Below are positions 61,351 to 64,000 of a stretch of DNA of 64,000 bases, one piece after another (position 1 is the stretch's first letter; each line of letters opens with the position of its first letter). Source of the stretch: Hyphomicrobium sp. CS1BSMeth3 (lineage in GTDB: Bacteria; Pseudomonadota; Alphaproteobacteria; Rhizobiales; Hyphomicrobiaceae); contig NZ_FPEI01000004.1 in assembly GCF_900117415.1 (NCBI RefSeq), positions 868,001-932,000 of the forward strand, in the 5' to 3' direction. The notes under the pieces were generated by a model. The model ran no database searches and was not told where the DNA came from. It saw only the letters and a list, made by a program, of their open reading frames with translations. A program made the position numbers and the translations under genes.

Positions 61351-62589
61351 ATGAATATGTCGAGCATAGCCTTGGTCGAATATCGTCGGTTGGCTTCTGC
61401 GCGGGTATTTCGCCGCCTCGCTTCGTTTGGTCTGCTCCTACCGGCGCTGCTGCTGCTCTTCCTATTCTTCTTCATCCCGATCGGCTACATCCTATTCAAC
61501 TCGGTGAATAATTCCGAGGTGCGCACCGCGTTCCCGCGTGCCTCGGTCGAGGCAGCCAGGATCGTGACCGGTAAACCGGCGCACCCGGCCTTCTACGACG
61601 CGCTTGCCGAGGATTTTTCAACGTTGAAGGATACGCGGGCTTTGGGCGAGGCCGCGCGGCGTCTCAACTACGAGGTAGTGGGGTATCGCACGGTTGTACT
61701 CAAGACAGGCCGGACCTTCGGTAGTCGGCCGGCGGGCCGCGGCGACAATGCGGCCCGTTTCGCGGAGATCGACGAGCGCTGGACCCAGCCCGACTTCATT
61801 GCGGGGTTCACGCGCGCCACGCGCCTGCTGACTCCTTATTATTTTCTCCGCGCACTGGACATGCGCGAGGACGACAGTGGCGACGTCGTTCGCGTGGGAG
61901 AGGATGTCCGCGTCTTCGTGGCGACGCTTCTGAGAACCCTTGAGATAAGCGGCTCGGTGACGATCCTCTGTCTCCTGATCGGATACCCGCTCGCGGGCTG
62001 CCTCGTCATCCTGCCACGCGGCTTGTCGGCCCTTCTGCTGTTCTCGGTGCTCGTTCCCTTCTGGACCTCCATCCTCGTGCGGACGAGTTCGTGGATTGTT
62101 GTGCTCTCCAAGGAGGGCATCATCAATTCAACGCTGCTGAAGCTCGGCATCATCACCGAACCCATGCAGCTCGTCTTCAACCGGACAGGGCTTTACATCA
62201 CCATGGTGCATGTCATGCTGCCTTTCATGGTGTTGCCGATCTACAGTGTGATGCGGTCGGTGCCCAAGACTTATCTTCGAGCCTCGCTCTCTCTAGGCGC
62301 GCACCCGATTCTGGGATTCTGGAAGGTTTTCGTACCGCTCACGATGCCCGGCATAGCCTCGGGTTGCCTCATGACTTTCATCATCACGGTTGGGTACTAC
62401 ATAACGCCGACACTGGTAGGTGGGCCGAAGGAGAACATGATCACCTACTTCATCGCGTTCTTCGTCAACGATACCATCAACTGGGGGATGGCCGCCGCGC
62501 TAGGAACGATGCTGCTGGGCATTGTGATGGCGCTGTATTTCACGATCGGAAAGGTTGTCGGAATTCACCGCATTGTTGGACTGAAATAG
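61351..62589 (+). CDS. ABC transporter permease (PotB-type)
   Basis: The protein has 412 residues, longer than the usual 280-300 because of an insert between the first membrane segment (L-L-L-P-A-L-L-L-L-F-L-F-F-F-I-P-I) and the second. Some 160 residues of periplasmic loop are seen, rich in charged and polar residues. The remaining membrane segments include S-V-T-I-L-C-L-L-I-G-Y-P-L-A. The inner-membrane EAA-like loop reads Y-L-R-A-S-L-S-L-G-A-H-P-I-L-G-F-W-K-V-F-V-P-L-T-M-P-G-I. It pairs with the permease downstream. Confidence 0.92.
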   Translation: MNMSSIALVEYRRLASARVFRRLASFGLLLPALLLLFLFFFIPIGYILFNSVNNSEVRTAFPRASVEAARIVTGKPAHPAFYDALAEDFSTLKDTRALGEAARRLNYEVVGYRTVVLKTGRTFGSRPAGRGDNAARFAEIDERWTQPDFIAGFTRATRLLTPYYFLRALDMREDDSGDVVRVGEDVRVFVATLLRTLEISGSVTILCLLIGYPLAGCLVILPRGLSALLLFSVLVPFWTSILVRTSSWIVVLSKEGIINSTLLKLGIITEPMQLVFNRTGLYITMVHVMLPFMVLPIYSVMRSVPKTYLRASLSLGAHPILGFWKVFVPLTMPGIASGCLMTFIITVGYYITPTLVGGPKENMITYFIAFFVNDTINWGMAAALGTMLLGIVMALYFTIGKVVGIHRIVGLK

Positions 62590-62601
62590 GATCCAGCCCA
62601 G

Positions 62602-63372
62602 ATGCTCCGTACCGTGGCGACCATCTATGCCATTGTGATGATGGTGTTCTTTCTCGGACCCATTCTCATCGCACTGCCACTTTCCTTCAATGGCGCGGGG
62701 TTCCTTTCCTACCCCATCAATCCGTTTTCGCTCGTCTGGTACGAAAAGATCCTGGCACCGGTTCCCTGGCTAAGGGCTTTCGCAAACAGCCTTTTCGTGG
62801 GGTTGAGCGCGACACTGATTGCCACCGTCCTCGGCGTCGGAGCCGCGCTCGCTCTTTCGCGAAAGGATCTGCCCGCGAAACGCCTGTTCCTTGCAATCAT
62901 CATCGCGCCGATGATCGTGCCGAGCATCATCCTGGGGCTCGGGCTCTATTTCGTGTTCAGCCAATTACAGCTCAACTCTACTTATCTCGGCGTCATCATC
63001 GCCCATTCCGTCGTTTGTCTGCCTTTCGTGGTCATCGCCGTGAGCGCGCAGCTCCAGACCTTCGACGTAGGCCTCGTTCGGGCATCCCAGAGCCTCGGCG
63101 CGGACAATTGGAAAACCTTGCGCAGCGTCGTGCTGCCCATCATCGCGCCCGGCGTAATTTCGGGTGCGATCCTTGCCTTCGTCCATTCCTTCGATGAGGT
63201 GGTGATGGTGCTGTTCATAGCGGGGCCGCAGCAGCGGACACTGCCCCGGCAGATGTTCGACGGCATCAAGGACAACATCGACCCTTCGATCTTCGCGGTC
63301 TCAACGGTCCTGTTCGTCTTTACGACGACACTGATGATCCTGGTGAACCGGCTGTCAGCCCGCAAGCCATAG
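62602..63372 (+). CDS. ABC transporter permease (PotC-type)
   Basis: The protein has 256 residues, with six membrane segments. The EAA-like loop is G-L-V-R-A-S-Q-S-L-G-A-D-N-W-K-T-L-R-S-V-V-L-P-I-I-A. It lies 12 bp after the first permease gene and is the last gene of the transporter operon. Together with the ATPase and binding protein it makes a complete importer of the polyamine/opine/small-cation group (POPT). The substrate could be the amine or amino acid used by the leftward operon. Confidence 0.93.
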   Translation: MLRTVATIYAIVMMVFFLGPILIALPLSFNGAGFLSYPINPFSLVWYEKILAPVPWLRAFANSLFVGLSATLIATVLGVGAALALSRKDLPAKRLFLAIIIAPMIVPSIILGLGLYFVFSQLQLNSTYLGVIIAHSVVCLPFVVIAVSAQLQTFDVGLVRASQSLGADNWKTLRSVVLPIIAPGVISGAILAFVHSFDEVVMVLFIAGPQQRTLPRQMFDGIKDNIDPSIFAVSTVLFVFTTTLMILVNRLSARKP

Positions 63373-63392
63373 CAGTCGGGCTGAAGGGCCAA

Positions 63393-63511
63393 GCTGGAGG
63401 ACGTTCACCACATCGTCTACTCGGATGGCACCGTCAGCATAGACTCTGACGTCCTCGTTCCATCAGACATGTGATGAACCACAATCCCATGGGACAGCAG
63501 CGCGGCGGCAC
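63393..63511. repeat. 119-bp direct repeat, right copy
   Basis: It is the partner of 50846-50964. It carries the last 27 codons of the frameshifted upstream gene and the first 12 codons of the next, and then continues into that gene's remnant. It bounds the right side of the catabolic island. Confidence 0.92.
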
Positions 63512-64000
63512 CAGACGGGACGAACGCGGATGAGCACACAACGACTGATGCGCAGCGCGCCCGTGCCAATGCGGGGCACCGCATACTCATTGCCTTTGAT
63601 CGTGCACCCGGCGAGCGCGAAGGTACCGTAGACCGCCAAGACCTTGATCGGTGGGTCGACGGCATGATCTAGGAGGCGCGGAAGGCGCGACGAATGAATG
63701 TCGTCTATTCCTACATCGGGCGCTCTCTTGCGCATTCCGCCGCCAAAGACGGCCTGTGGCCGCAGATCGCCATTGCCGAAGTCCTGGAGCGCCTCAAGTC
63801 GAGCGCGAGCTCGCGGTCGAACGCTCCAATATGCGCGGCGTCTACACGAAGGCCATGTACGAAGGTGGTAAGCAGGAGCGCGAACTCGCACAGCAATACC
63901 GCGACTGGGCGGCACGGCAACCCGGCGCGCATGTACGCACCCGAGCACTGCTGAACGCCATCGCGAACGATTGGGAGCGCGAGGCGAAGCAGGCGGACGA
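63474..64000 (+). pseudogene. Disrupted backbone gene, running off the right edge
   Basis: An ATG at 63474 begins M-N-H-N-P-M-G-Q-Q-R, matching M-T-H-S-P-M-G-Q-Q-R of the left repeat copy. Coding character then changes frame near 63525 (T-T-D-A-Q-R-A-R-A-N-A-G-H-R-I-L-I-A-F-D), meets an in-frame TAG at 63670, continues M-N-V-V-Y-S-Y-I-G-R-S-L-A-H-S-A-A-K-D-G-L, changes frame near 63795, and runs on as E-R-S-N-M-R-G-V-Y-T-K-A-M-Y-E-G-G-K to the edge. The family is not recognised. At least two frameshifts and one stop make it non-functional. Confidence 0.6.

Noticed and set aside
1-64000. CRISPR arrays, tRNA or rRNA genes
   Set aside because: Reading through both strands I found no regularly spaced short repeats or tRNA-like cloverleaf with a T-loop. 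A covariance search would be needed to exclude a tRNA fully.

Overview
The window looks like accessory DNA of an alphaproteobacterium, most likely a member of the Hyphomicrobiales (Rhizobiales). It is GC-rich and carries many small accessory enzymes. Its gene set of DUF736, a DUF3363 relaxase, ArdC/DUF2958, a large ParB-like protein, a Toprim protein and a DUF2493 protein is typical of conjugative plasmids and integrative elements in that order. No rRNA, tRNA or CRISPR array was seen. The genus cannot be fixed from the sequence.

1-17 kb is a defence-like island with housekeeping-type enzymes mixed in. A truncated nuclease-like gene leaves the left edge. It is followed by a serine hydrolase, an HD hydrolase, a cysteine hydrolase, a DUF2200/YciI pair, a GFA-family protein and a DUF3800-like gene. 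A four-gene + strand array then reads: Gp37/Gp68 three-Cys protein, TcmP, HEPN protein, and a 1320-residue nuclease/P-loop NTPase/repeat protein. Facing it is a large nuclease-like protein with a C-terminal SEC-C zinc motif.

17.7-32.9 kb is a mixed accessory set: cupin-LysE-creatininase-GST-methyltransferase, an alpha/beta hydrolase, a TetR-controlled membrane protein and epimerase pair with visible operators, a secreted serine hydrolase, three small secreted proteins, an AraC regulator, a phosphotransferase and a second LysE exporter. 32.9-35 kb holds GC-rich palindromic repeats and an IS110-family transposase.

35.2-50.9 kb (continuing at 63.5-64.0 kb) is the mobile-element backbone: DUF736, a TGACG-box region before the relaxase, relaxase, ArdC, DUF2958, ParB-like, Toprim and DUF2493. 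Cargo sits between relaxase and ArdC: a three-gene unit with an Xre/RES toxin-antitoxin pair, a Toprim gene remnant, and a trypsin-like peptidase plus phospholipase D-type nuclease separated by a frameshift. The ardC and parB leaders share a nested hairpin whose stem sequences covary.

51-63.4 kb is a self-contained amine/amino-acid catabolic island. A leftward operon encodes a PLP decarboxylase, an omega-amino acid:pyruvate transaminase, a CoA-acylating semialdehyde dehydrogenase, alanine dehydrogenase and a catalytically degenerate cysteine-hydrolase homologue. Rightward lie a GntR regulator and a polyamine-type ABC transporter. The likely logic is uptake, decarboxylation to an omega-amine or beta-amino acid, pyruvate-dependent transamination, oxidation to an acyl-CoA, and regeneration of pyruvate from alanine. 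The island is flanked by a 119-bp direct repeat about 95% identical. This repeat lies across the junction of two backbone genes, so the island appears to have been inserted there.
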